Below are positions 50,615 to 58,930 of a DNA stretch of 64,000 bases, one piece after another (within the stretch, counting starts at the first letter, position 1; each line of letters begins with the position of its first letter). Source of the stretch: Microbacterium sp. RU33B (GTDB lineage Bacteria > Actinomycetota > Actinomycetes > Actinomycetales > Microbacteriaceae). The stretch lies in assembly GCF_900155915.1 (NCBI RefSeq), contig NZ_FTPO01000001.1, forward strand, positions 248,001 to 312,000. The letters are read 5' to 3'. The position numbers were made by a program, and so were the translations under genes. The notes under the pieces are model-generated. The model was not told the origin of the DNA, ran no database searches, and was given only the letters and a program-made list of their open reading frames with translations.

Positions 50615-51055
50615 GTGTTCCGCATCTGGTTGATCGTCGGCTTCGTCGCCCTGGTCTTCTGGGTGTTCGCGATCGTGGATGTCGCCGTGCAGCCCGCGAC
50701 GCGGCACCGGGCCGTGAGCAAGCCGGTCTGGATCGCGATCGTGGTCCTCCTGCCCGTCCTCGGCGGTCTGCTGTGGTTCGCGGTCGGACGCATCCGCCGC
50801 TCCACGGCCGCGTCCCGCCGCGCGCCCGACGACGACCCCGAGTTCCTCGGCCGCATCGGATCGATCAGCGATCAGGACGAGCGCATCCGCCGCCTCGAAG
50901 AGGAGCTCGCGCAGCTCGACGCCGAGGGCGAAGACCCGCGGTGGGGTCGGGTCGAGCCTCCCGTGGCCGGAGAAGAGGGCGCCGAGCCCCCGGCGAAGGG
51001 CGCCGATCTTCCCGACGACGACGAGAACCGCGGACAGCGCGGGGCCGTCGGCTAG
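50615..51055 (+). CDS. Phospholipase-D-nuclease-N-terminal (PLDc_N) membrane protein
   Basis: A 146-residue protein with two N-terminal helices (WLIVGFVALVFWVFAIVDVA; WIAIVVLLPVLGGLLWFAVGR) of the PLDc_N type, then a charged, probably coiled tail (SDQDERIRRLEEELAQLDAE). Its role is unknown. The GTG is six bases after TAGGAT (50603-50608). Its stop lies two bases before the menD GTG, so menD may be read from the same message. Confidence 0.88.
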   Translation: MFRIWLIVGFVALVFWVFAIVDVAVQPATRHRAVSKPVWIAIVVLLPVLGGLLWFAVGRIRRSTAASRRAPDDDPEFLGRIGSISDQDERIRRLEEELAQLDAEGEDPRWGRVEPPVAGEEGAEPPAKGADLPDDDENRGQRGAVG

Positions 51056-51057
51056 AC

Positions 51058-52881
51058 GTGGAGCCCGAGCTCGCGGACGATCCCCGTGCCGCTCCGTCGC
51101 CGGCGACCGACGCTGCAGCAGCATTGCTGTGCGCGCTCGCCGAGCAGGGCGTCCACCACGTCGTCCTGAGCCCCGGCTCGCGCTCCCAGGCGCTCGCCCT
51201 CGTCGCTGCGGAGCTCGAAGCCCGGGGTGCGCTCAGCCTGCACGTCCGTCTCGATGAGCGCGTCGCCGGCTTCACCGCCCTCGGCATCGCCCAGGAGACC
51301 GGGATGCCGGCGGCGGTGGTGTGCACGTCGGGCACCGCGACGGCGAACCTGCTGCCCGCCGCCCTCGAGGCGCACCACGCCGGCGTGCCGCTGCTGCTGC
51401 TGACCGCCGATCGTCCGCCGGAGCTGCGCGGAGTCGGGGCGAATCAGACGACGCGGCAGCCCGGCATGTACTCGCCGAACATGCGGCTCGAGACCGATCT
51501 GCCCGTTCCCGAGCTCACCGATCCCGTCGGCGACGGCGACCAGAGCGTCATGATGCGCGCTGTCGCGGCCGAGGCCGTGGCCGCCGCGCTGGGCGCCGGC
51601 ACCCGATCGCCGGGGCCGGTGCATCTCAACCTTCCGTTCCGCGAGCCTCTCGCCGGCACGCTTCCCGACTGGCTCGGGATGCCGCAGGCCGAGCTCGCCG
51701 TCGAAGCCGACCCCGACCTCGACGGCGTGCCCGCGGTGGACGAGCCGGCCGACGAGGTGTTCGGCGCGCTGTACCAGGGCGGTGGCGGCATCGGCGAGGC
51801 CGACGTGCCGACCGAGCCCGACGACGATCCGCACATCCTCGTGCGCGGCCCGCGCACCGTGGTGATCGCCGGTGCCGGCGCCGGACCCTCCGCGGAGTCG
51901 CTGGCGCACGCGGGCGGGTGGCCCCTCATCGCCGAGATCGTCAGCGGCGCGCGCTTCGGCCGCAATCTGGTCCACGGCTACCGCGGCCTCCTCGCGGACC
52001 CCGAGCTCGGCGGTCGCGTCGAGCGTGCCGTCGTCGTGGGGCATCCCACCCTCTCCCGCGAAGTGGCGGCACTCCTCTCCCGCGACGACGTCGAGGTGCT
52101 CGCGGTGCGGGGGCCGGGCGAGCCGCTCAATCTGAACGGCTCCACGACCGCCGTCGACGCCGTGGTGGCGGCGTCGGGCGATGCCGACCGGGAGTGGCTC
52201 GGATCGTGGCTCCGCGCGTCGCGCGCGGCCGCCGTCGACCTGACGCCGCCCGCTCCCGACGTGGACGGGCTGTCGTCCGCCGTGCCGAGCGAGCGGCTGG
52301 GCGCGATCGCGGCCGAGCTGCAGACGATCCGCACGCCGCTGGACCGCATCGCCCTCGCCGACGCCGTGTGGCGGGCGACCTGGCCGCACGACCGGCTCGT
52401 GTTCGGCTCGTCGCGGCTCGTGCGTGTGGCCGACGCGGTGCTGGGGGGCAAGAAGGTGCCCGTGCGGTCCAACCGCGGGCTCGCCGGAATCGACGGCACC
52501 GTCGCGACGGCGCTCGGGGTCGCGATCGCCAGCCAGCGCGGCGGGCGGGCCGGGGTGACGCGCCTGCTGCTGGGCGACCTGGCGTTCCTGCACGATGTCG
52601 GCGCGCTGCTGATGCCGGCGACGGAAAGTGAGCCCCGCATCCAGGTGATCGTCGGCAACGACGGCGGAGGCACGATCTTCGACGGGCTCGAGGTCGCAGC
52701 AGTGGCAGGCCGAGCGGCGATGGACCGCGTCCTGTACACGCCTCAGCACGCCCGACTCGAGCAGCTCGCGCTCGCGTACGGCTGGGAGTATCAGCGCGTC
52801 ACCACCCGCACCGCCCTCGACCAGGCACTCACGTCGCCGGTCGGCGGCCGACAGCTCATCGAAGTGCCCCTCGACAGGTAG
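51058..52881 (+). CDS. menD: SEPHCHC synthase MenD
   Basis: A 607-residue ThDP enzyme that adds a succinyl-semialdehyde unit to isochorismate. N-terminal Pyr domain VLSPGSRSQALALVA and RLDERVAGFTALGIA, central domain, and the C-terminal ThDP-binding GNDGGGTIFDGLE. RLETDLPVPE is typical of MenD. The GTG two bases after the upstream stop lacks both a ribosome site and a near -10 box, so translation coupling is likely. Confidence 0.95.
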   Translation: MEPELADDPRAAPSPATDAAAALLCALAEQGVHHVVLSPGSRSQALALVAAELEARGALSLHVRLDERVAGFTALGIAQETGMPAAVVCTSGTATANLLPAALEAHHAGVPLLLLTADRPPELRGVGANQTTRQPGMYSPNMRLETDLPVPELTDPVGDGDQSVMMRAVAAEAVAAALGAGTRSPGPVHLNLPFREPLAGTLPDWLGMPQAELAVEADPDLDGVPAVDEPADEVFGALYQGGGGIGEADVPTEPDDDPHILVRGPRTVVIAGAGAGPSAESLAHAGGWPLIAEIVSGARFGRNLVHGYRGLLADPELGGRVERAVVVGHPTLSREVAALLSRDDVEVLAVRGPGEPLNLNGSTTAVDAVVAASGDADREWLGSWLRASRAAAVDLTPPAPDVDGLSSAVPSERLGAIAAELQTIRTPLDRIALADAVWRATWPHDRLVFGSSRLVRVADAVLGGKKVPVRSNRGLAGIDGTVATALGVAIASQRGGRAGVTRLLLGDLAFLHDVGALLMPATESEPRIQVIVGNDGGGTIFDGLEVAAVAGRAAMDRVLYTPQHARLEQLALAYGWEYQRVTTRTALDQALTSPVGGRQLIEVPLDR

Positions 52882-52914
52882 ACCTCCCCGCGGGCGCGCC
52901 GCCATGATGAGTGC

Positions 52915-53778
52915 ATGACTGCGAAGAGCCACCTGAACTGGACGGACGATCCTGCCGACCTGCTCCGCGTGGGCGAGGGATTCCGCCTCGCCGACGTCGA
53001 CCCCGACGCGAAGCCGGGCTATTCCGGAGGGAAGAAGCACGGCGCGGTCGACCTGGCGGCCGGCGTCGATGCGCTCGACGAGCTGCAGGAGCGGCTGTAC
53101 GCCGAGAGCCGCGCGGAGGCCACGCAGGCCTCCGTCCTCCTCGTGCTGCAGGCGATGGACTCCGCCGGCAAGGGCGGCATCATCCGGCACGTCGTCGGAT
53201 CGGTCGATCCGCAGGGTGTCTCGCTCACGGCGTTCAAGAAGCCGACCGCGGAGGAGCTCGCGCACGACTTCCTGTGGCGCATCGAGAAGGCCGTCCCCGA
53301 GGCGGGGTTCATCGGCGTCTTCGATCGCTCCCACTACGAGGACGTGCTGATCGGCAGAGTGCGCTCCCTCGCTGCGGAGGAGGAGATCGAGCGCCGGTAC
53401 GGCGCGATCAACGACTTCGAGAAGCGGCTGACGGATGCCGGCACCCGCGTGGTCAAGGTGATGCTGCACATCTCGCCCGACGAGCAGAAGGCACGCCTGA
53501 TGGAGCGGCTCGACCGCGCCGACAAGCACTGGAAGTACAACCCCGGTGACGTCGACGAGCGCCAGCTGTGGCCGGCCTACATGGACGCGTACCAGACCGT
53601 GTTCGACCGCACCTCGACCCCTCATGCGCCGTGGCACGTGATCCCGGCGAACTCCAAGTGGTTCGCCCGCCTCGCCGTCCAGGCGCTGCTGCTGGCCGCC
53701 CTGGAAGACATCGACCCGCAGTGGCCGACCGCCACGTTCGACGTCGCCGCCGAGAAGGGTCGCCTGGCCGCGACGTGA
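52915..53778 (+). CDS. Polyphosphate kinase 2 (PPK2-family nucleotide phosphotransferase)
   Basis: A 287-residue enzyme with Walker A LQAMDSAGKGGIIRH near residue 78, VSLTAFKKPTAEELAHDF and the Walker B region VFDRSHYEDVL. It moves phosphate between polyphosphate and nucleotides, probably making nucleoside di- or triphosphates from polyP. The C-terminal WHVIPANSKWFAR is a hallmark. It sits between menD and menF without a functional link I can name. Confidence 0.94.
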   Translation: MTAKSHLNWTDDPADLLRVGEGFRLADVDPDAKPGYSGGKKHGAVDLAAGVDALDELQERLYAESRAEATQASVLLVLQAMDSAGKGGIIRHVVGSVDPQGVSLTAFKKPTAEELAHDFLWRIEKAVPEAGFIGVFDRSHYEDVLIGRVRSLAAEEEIERRYGAINDFEKRLTDAGTRVVKVMLHISPDEQKARLMERLDRADKHWKYNPGDVDERQLWPAYMDAYQTVFDRTSTPHAPWHVIPANSKWFARLAVQALLLAALEDIDPQWPTATFDVAAEKGRLAAT

Positions 53779-53787
53779 CGCTGCTCG

Positions 53788-55041
53788 TCAGGCCAGGGCG
53801 TCGACGATCGGGCGGAACTTCACCCGGGTCTCGATGAGCTCCGATTCCGGATCGCTCCCCGCCACGATCCCCGCGCCGGCGTATGCCGTGACGGGAATGT
53901 CGCTCGAACCGCCGTCGTCGACCTCGAACTGCGCGCAGCGCAGCGCGATCGCCCACTCGCCGTCGCCTGCGGCGTCGATCCAGCCCACGGGGCCCGCATA
54001 GCGGCCTCGATCGAACGGCTCGAGGCGGCGGATGAGGTCGATCGCGGCGTCCGTGGGGGTTCCGGCCACCGCCGCCGTCGGATGCAGCGCGTGCACGAGA
54101 TCGAGAGCGGATGCCGTGCCGCCGAGCTCGCCCTCGACATCCGTCGCCAGATGCCAGACGTTCGGGAGCTTCAGGGTGAACGGCGCCTCGGCGGCCACGA
54201 GCGCGCGTGTGTGCGGACGGAGCGAGGCGAGCACGCTCTGCACGGCGAACTCGTGCTCGTCGAGGTCTTTCGCACTCGTCGCGAGGGCGGCGGAGGCTGC
54301 GACATCGGCATCCGCGTCGGCGCCGCGCGACGTCGTGCCGGCGAGCACGCGCGCGGTGACGGTGCCGCCTCTCACGGTCACGAGGGTCTCGGGGCTCGCG
54401 CCGATGAGGCCGTCGACGGCGAACGTCCACGTGTCGGGGTAATCCTGCGACAGCGCGCGTGCAAGGCGGCGGAGGTCTGAGCCGACCGGGACGGTGCCGC
54501 GGAGGTCCCGCGCGAGCACCACCTTGCCGACGTCGCCGTCGGCGATCGCGCGGAGGCCGGCGCGCACCGAATCCATGTAGCCGGCGGCGGTCTGCTCGCC
54601 GGGCCCGACCGCGCCCGCCCAGTGCGGACCGTACGGGGTCTCGTGGGGCGCGGAGGCGCGGCCGCCGGCGGCGTCGTGGATCGTCGTGACCCACGACCTG
54701 CCGCCTCGCCGGCCGACGACGACGCCGGGGACGGTCAGGATGCTGCGGTGGCTCGACCCTCGATCGAAGGTCAGCGCGCCGAAGGCGAGGAGGCCCGTGC
54801 CGGGGAGCTGCACGTCGTCGTCGACCTCGGCCGCGGCCGCGATCTCGGTCCAGCGCTCGGAGAGCCACGTCGCGTCCGCGCCGGCAGCGGCGACGAGTCC
54901 GTACGTGATGCCGAGACCCGACATCCCCTCGCCTCGCCGCATCCAGACGAGCGGATCGTGCGGAGACGTGAAGGGCAGGAGGTCCTCGACCGCGGGGATC
55001 TCGCGCGTCCGGACGATCAGACGCGGAGCGGAGAAGGTCAC
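53788..55041 (-). CDS. menF: Isochorismate synthase
   Basis: A 417-residue chorismate-binding enzyme. The conserved stretch DVGKVVLARDLRGTVPVG precedes ASPETLVTVRGG, TASALDLVHALHPTAAVAGTP, then ERTR-like ETRVKFRPI at the end. It converts chorismate to isochorismate for MenD; a siderophore-type EntC is possible from sequence alone, but all other men genes are nearby. The GTG is six bases after TAGGCT (55048-55053, minus). It shares an overlapping -10 region with the divergent DUF402 gene. Confidence 0.94.
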   Translation of the reverse strand: MTFSAPRLIVRTREIPAVEDLLPFTSPHDPLVWMRRGEGMSGLGITYGLVAAAGADATWLSERWTEIAAAAEVDDDVQLPGTGLLAFGALTFDRGSSHRSILTVPGVVVGRRGGRSWVTTIHDAAGGRASAPHETPYGPHWAGAVGPGEQTAAGYMDSVRAGLRAIADGDVGKVVLARDLRGTVPVGSDLRRLARALSQDYPDTWTFAVDGLIGASPETLVTVRGGTVTARVLAGTTSRGADADADVAASAALATSAKDLDEHEFAVQSVLASLRPHTRALVAAEAPFTLKLPNVWHLATDVEGELGGTASALDLVHALHPTAAVAGTPTDAAIDLIRRLEPFDRGRYAGPVGWIDAAGDGEWAIALRCAQFEVDDGGSSDIPVTAYAGAGIVAGSDPESELIETRVKFRPIVDALA

Positions 55042-55047
55042 ACGTCA

Positions 55048-55057
55048 AGCCTAGACT
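55048..55057. promoter_or_regulatory. Overlapping -10 boxes for menF and the DUF402 gene
   Basis: The 10-mer AGCCTAGACT gives TAGGCT on the minus strand (55048-55053) and TAGACT on the plus strand (55052-55057). They share two bases. The starts are six and seven bases away, so one near-palindromic motif drives two divergent leaderless genes. Confidence 0.7.
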
Positions 55058-55064
55058 CGCGTTC

Positions 55065-55613
55065 GTGGCCCCAGACCGACCCGCACCCGGTACCCGACTC
55101 CTGTTCCGCTGGCGAAAGTGGGACGCCTCGCCCCACTGGCATCACGACTGCGTCTACCTCGGCTCCGACGAGTGGGGCGACTGGTTCGGCCAGCCGGCCG
55201 GGTGGACGAGCTCGCGGCCCGGACGAGACTTCGTCGCCACCGCGCCCAACGTCACGCTCCTCCCGCCGAGCGGCGACTACGCGCTCACGGTGAACGCTCC
55301 GCCGCGTCGAGTCCGCATCTACATCGACATCGCATGGGACGGCCGCTGGGAGGCGGGCGTGCCGACCGCGGTCGACATGGACCTCGACGTCGTGAAGGCG
55401 ATCGACGAGCGCGGCATCTGGATCGACGATCGAGACGAATGGGACGAGCACCGCGTGCAGTACGGCTATCCGCTCGACATCGTCGCGACCCTCGAAGCGC
55501 TCGCCGTCGAGCTCGAGCAGAAGGTCACGGCATCCGTTCCTCCGTTCGACGATGCCACGTCGGATGCCTGGCTCCGCCGCCTCGCCGAGCTCGTTCCCGA
55601 CGACGCGGCCTAG
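55065..55613 (+). CDS. DUF402 protein (possible RNA-associated hydrolase)
   Basis: A 182-residue DUF402 protein: LLFRWRKWDASPHWHHDCVY, then RVRIYIDIAWDG, VDMDLDVVKAIDERGIWIDD. The conserved acidic residues in the central part are those seen in FomD/nucleotide-hydrolase-like DUF402 proteins. Some act on nucleoside diphosphates; the substrate here is unknown. It is transcribed divergently from menF, 23 bases between start codons. Confidence 0.9.
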   Translation: MAPDRPAPGTRLLFRWRKWDASPHWHHDCVYLGSDEWGDWFGQPAGWTSSRPGRDFVATAPNVTLLPPSGDYALTVNAPPRRVRIYIDIAWDGRWEAGVPTAVDMDLDVVKAIDERGIWIDDRDEWDEHRVQYGYPLDIVATLEALAVELEQKVTASVPPFDDATSDAWLRRLAELVPDDAA

Positions 55614-55622
55614 ACTCGACGG

Positions 55623-56345
55623 GTGACCGAGCACGAGCCGAACCGCGCAGACCTGCAGAAGGACCCGTCGCGGGTGAGCGGCATGTTCGACCAGGTCGCC
55701 GCGGGCTACGACCGCACCAACACCGTCCTCAGCCTCGGCAACGATCGGTTCTGGCGGGCCGCCACGACGCGCGCGGTCGCTCCCCGAAAGGGGCAGCGCA
55801 TCCTCGACCTGGCCGCCGGCACCGGGGCCAGCTCCGTGGCCCTCGCGCGCAGCGGGGCCGACGTGGTCGCCGCCGACTTCTCGCGCGGCATGATCGCCGA
55901 GGGGCGTCGCCGTCACGGCGGCATCCCGAACCTGTCGTTCGCAGAGGCCGACGCGACCGACCTGCCGTTCGGCGACGCCGAGTTCGACACCGTCACGATG
56001 TCGTTCGGGCTGCGCAACGTCAACGAGCCGAAGAAGGCGCTGCGCGAGCTTCTGCGGGTCACCAAGCCCGGCGGCCGGCTCGTGGTGTGCGAGTTCTCGC
56101 AGCCGCCGTCGCGCGCGTTCAACGGCCTGTACCGCTTCTACAACGACCGCATCCTCCCCGTCGTCGCGAAGTCGGTCAGCTCCAACGCCGAGGCCTACGA
56201 CTACCTCAACGAATCGATCCGCGACTGGCCCGATCAGGCGCGTCTGTCGGCATGGATCCGCGAGGCCGGGTGGACCGATGTCGCCCACCGCAACCTCTCG
56301 ATGGGCATCGTCGCGCTTCACCGTGCGACCAAGCCGAAGTCCTGA
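55623..56345 (+). CDS. menG: Demethylmenaquinone methyltransferase MenG (UbiE)
   Basis: A 240-residue class I SAM methyltransferase that makes menaquinone from demethylmenaquinone. SAM loop [51 protein letters not shown] and the UbiE-type [14 protein letters not shown]. The GTG is six bases after TAGACT (55611-55616). Confidence 0.96.
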   Translation: MTEHEPNRADLQKDPSRVSGMFDQVAAGYDRTNTVLSLGNDRFWRAATTRAVAPRKGQRILDLAAGTGASSVALARSGADVVAADFSRGMIAEGRRRHGGIPNLSFAEADATDLPFGDAEFDTVTMSFGLRNVNEPKKALRELLRVTKPGGRLVVCEFSQPPSRAFNGLYRFYNDRILPVVAKSVSSNAEAYDYLNESIRDWPDQARLSAWIREAGWTDVAHRNLSMGIVALHRATKPKS

Positions 56346-56385
56346 CGCACGGCTCGCGTCCCTCCGCCCCCGGTAGGCTGGACTC

Positions 56386-57441
56386 GTGGCTGGCTCCATC
56401 CCCGGTTCGCGCGTCGCGCGGAAGCTGGGTCTCACCGATCGCGTGTTCGCGGGTGTGAGGTCTCGGCGTCTGCTGTCGACCGTCGAGAAGGGCCTCATCG
56501 CGGTCGATGCGACCCTCGAGAAGGAGCTGCGCGTCACGGACGCCCTCGCCGACGCGACCAGCCGCTACCTGTTCGATGCCGGCGGCAAGCGGGTGCGCCC
56601 CATGCTGGCGCTGCTCACCGCGCAGCTCGGTGACGGCGCGACGTCCGACGTCGTGCAGGCCGCGACCGCTCTCGAGCTCACGCACCTCGGATCGCTGTAC
56701 CACGACGACGTCATGGACGAGGCCGACCGCCGCCGCGGTGTGCCCAGCGCCCACGCCGTGTGGGGCAACAACGTCGCGATCCTCACGGGAGATCTGCTGT
56801 TCTCGCGCGCGAGCCAGATCATGTCGCGCCTCGGCGACCGCGCCACGCGCATCCAGGCCGACACGTTCGAGCGGCTCGTCCTCGGGCAGATGCACGAGAC
56901 CGTCGGCGCGCAGCCGGGCGATGACCCGGTCGCGTTCTACCTGCAGGTGCTGGCCGACAAGACCGGGTCGCTCATCGCCGCCGCCGCGCAGTCCGGAGTG
57001 ATCTTCTCGGGCGGCGATCCGGCGTTCGAAGAGCCCATGGTGGTCTTCGGGGAGAAGGCCGGCGTCGCCTTCCAGCTCCTCGACGACGTCATCGATCTCT
57101 CGGCCGACCCGAACGAGACGGGCAAGGTCCCCGGCACCGATCTGCGCGCGGGCGTGCCCACCATGCCCTTCCTGCTCCTCGGCGAGCAGTCGGATGCCGC
57201 GTCCCGCGCCCTGCGCGACCGCATCGACGACGGCGTCCGCCTCATCGCCGACGGCGCCGATCCTGCGATCCTCGACGTCGCGCTCACCGAGCTGCGCGAC
57301 CACCCCGCGACCCAGCAGACGCTCGATCTCGCCCACACGTGGTCGGGTGAAGCGATCGCAGCCCTCGCCCCGCTTCCCGACGGGCCCGTCCGCGAGGCGC
57401 TCACGCGCTTCGCCGAGGCCGTCGCCGACCGCTCCAGCTGA
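56386..57441 (+). CDS. Polyprenyl diphosphate synthase (menaquinone side chain)
   Basis: A 351-residue trans-prenyltransferase. First Asp-rich motif DDVMDEADRRRGVPS and second FQLLDDVIDLSADPNETGK, plus GGKRVRPMLALL. It makes the long isoprenoid tail used by MenA. Chain length is not readable without modelling. The GTG is six bases after TAGGCT (56374-56379). It sits directly downstream of menG, as in many actinobacteria. Confidence 0.94.
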   Translation: MAGSIPGSRVARKLGLTDRVFAGVRSRRLLSTVEKGLIAVDATLEKELRVTDALADATSRYLFDAGGKRVRPMLALLTAQLGDGATSDVVQAATALELTHLGSLYHDDVMDEADRRRGVPSAHAVWGNNVAILTGDLLFSRASQIMSRLGDRATRIQADTFERLVLGQMHETVGAQPGDDPVAFYLQVLADKTGSLIAAAAQSGVIFSGGDPAFEEPMVVFGEKAGVAFQLLDDVIDLSADPNETGKVPGTDLRAGVPTMPFLLLGEQSDAASRALRDRIDDGVRLIADGADPAILDVALTELRDHPATQQTLDLAHTWSGEAIAALAPLPDGPVREALTRFAEAVADRSS

Positions 57442-57454
57442 CCTCCCGCACTCC

Positions 57455-57478
57455 GGTCCCCGAGCTCGTCGAAGGTCG
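57455..57478. repeat. REP-like palindromic repeat
   Basis: GGTCCCCGAGCTCGTCGAAGG matches the copy in aspS nearly base for base. It lies between the prenyl synthase gene and the ferredoxin reductase gene, 39 bases before the latter's ATG. A role as terminator or mRNA end stabiliser is possible. Confidence 0.6.
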
Positions 57479-57516
57479 GCCCGCGCACCGGACCGGAGAC
57501 TCCGAAAGGATCATCA

Positions 57517-58890
57517 ATGACCAAGCTCAGACTCGCGATCGTGGGCGCCGGCCCCGCCGGAATCTACGCGGCGGACATCCTCCTCAAGGCCGAGCGCAAG
57601 TTCGACGTCTCGATCGACCTCTTCGAGCAGCTCCCCGCGCCCTACGGCCTCGTGCGCTACGGCGTCGCCCCCGATCACCCGCGCATCAAGGGCATCATCA
57701 ACGCCCTCCGCGAAGTGCTCGACCGCGGCGACATCCGCATCTTCGGCAATGTGCGCTTCGGTCAGGACATCACCCTCGACGACCTCAAGCAGCACTACAA
57801 CGCCGTGATCTTCTCCACCGGCGCGATCCGCGACGCGGGTCTCGAGATCCCCGGCATCGACGCGACGGGCTCGTACGGCGCCGCCGACTTCGTGAGCTGG
57901 TTCGACGGTCACCCCGACGTGCCGCGCACGTGGCCTCTGGAGGCCGAGTCGGTGGCGGTCGTGGGCAACGGCAACGTCGCCCTCGACATCGCCCGCATGC
58001 TCGCCAAGCACGCCGACGACCTCCTCCCGACCGAGGTGCCCGACAACGTGTATGCGGGACTCAAGGCCTCGCCCGTCACCGACGTGCACATCTTCGGACG
58101 CCGCGGACCCGCGCAGGTGAAGTTCACGCCGCTCGAGCTGCGGGAGCTCGGCGAGCTCCGCGACGTCGACATGGTGGTCTACGACGAGGACTTCGACTAC
58201 GACGAGGCGTCGAAGGCGGCGATCGCGAGCAACAAGCAGGTCATGGTCATCGACCGCGTCCTGCAGTCCTGGCGCAAGCGCGACTCCGTGAACAACGCCG
58301 GGGGAACGGCATCCCGCCGTCTCCACTTGCACTTCTGGGCCAAGCCCGTCGAGGTGAAGAAGGACGCGGACGGTCGCGTGGCGGCACTCGTCTACGAGCG
58401 CACGCGACCGGATGCCGAAGGCGGCGTCGTGGGCACGGGCGAAATGCGCGAAGTGCCGATCCAGGCGATCTACCGCGCGGTCGGGTACTTCGGTTCGCCG
58501 CTTCCCGGCATCCCGTTCGACAAGCGGCACGGTGTGATCCCCAACCACGAGGGTCAGGTCCTGCAGAAGGACTCCAACGAGCGCGTGCCCGGCGTCTACG
58601 CGACCGGCTGGATCAAGCGCGGACCGGTCGGCCTGATCGGTCACACGAAGTCCGACGCGATGGAGACCGTCGGTCACGTCATCAACGACCAGGCGTCGTG
58701 GTGGCAGCCCGCCGATCCGTCTCCCGAGGCGATCCCCGCCCTGCTCGCGGCGCGCGGGGTCGCGTGGACCGACCTCGACGGCTGGCACCGCCTCGACCAG
58801 CACGAGATCTCGCTCGGCGAACCGCACGGCCGTGCCCGCGTCAAGGTCGTCCCGCGCGAGGACATGGTCGCGATCTCCCGCGGGGAGTAG
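57517..58890 (+). CDS. Ferredoxin-NADP+ reductase, adrenodoxin-reductase type (FprA-like)
   Basis: A 457-residue two-dinucleotide-domain flavoprotein: AIVGAGPAGIYAADILLKA at the N-terminus for FAD, VVGNGNVALDIARMLAKH near residue 150 for NADPH, APYGLVRYGVAPDHP and IYRAVGYFGSPL. It reduces ferredoxin with NADPH, or the reverse, as FprA does in mycobacteria. GAAAGGA lies before the ATG. No ferredoxin is next to it. Confidence 0.93.
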   Translation: MTKLRLAIVGAGPAGIYAADILLKAERKFDVSIDLFEQLPAPYGLVRYGVAPDHPRIKGIINALREVLDRGDIRIFGNVRFGQDITLDDLKQHYNAVIFSTGAIRDAGLEIPGIDATGSYGAADFVSWFDGHPDVPRTWPLEAESVAVVGNGNVALDIARMLAKHADDLLPTEVPDNVYAGLKASPVTDVHIFGRRGPAQVKFTPLELRELGELRDVDMVVYDEDFDYDEASKAAIASNKQVMVIDRVLQSWRKRDSVNNAGGTASRRLHLHFWAKPVEVKKDADGRVAALVYERTRPDAEGGVVGTGEMREVPIQAIYRAVGYFGSPLPGIPFDKRHGVIPNHEGQVLQKDSNERVPGVYATGWIKRGPVGLIGHTKSDAMETVGHVINDQASWWQPADPSPEAIPALLAARGVAWTDLDGWHRLDQHEISLGEPHGRARVKVVPREDMVAISRGE

Positions 58891-58930
58891 GTCCCGCGAG
58901 CACATGACGTCGCCTCGATAGGGTGGAGCG

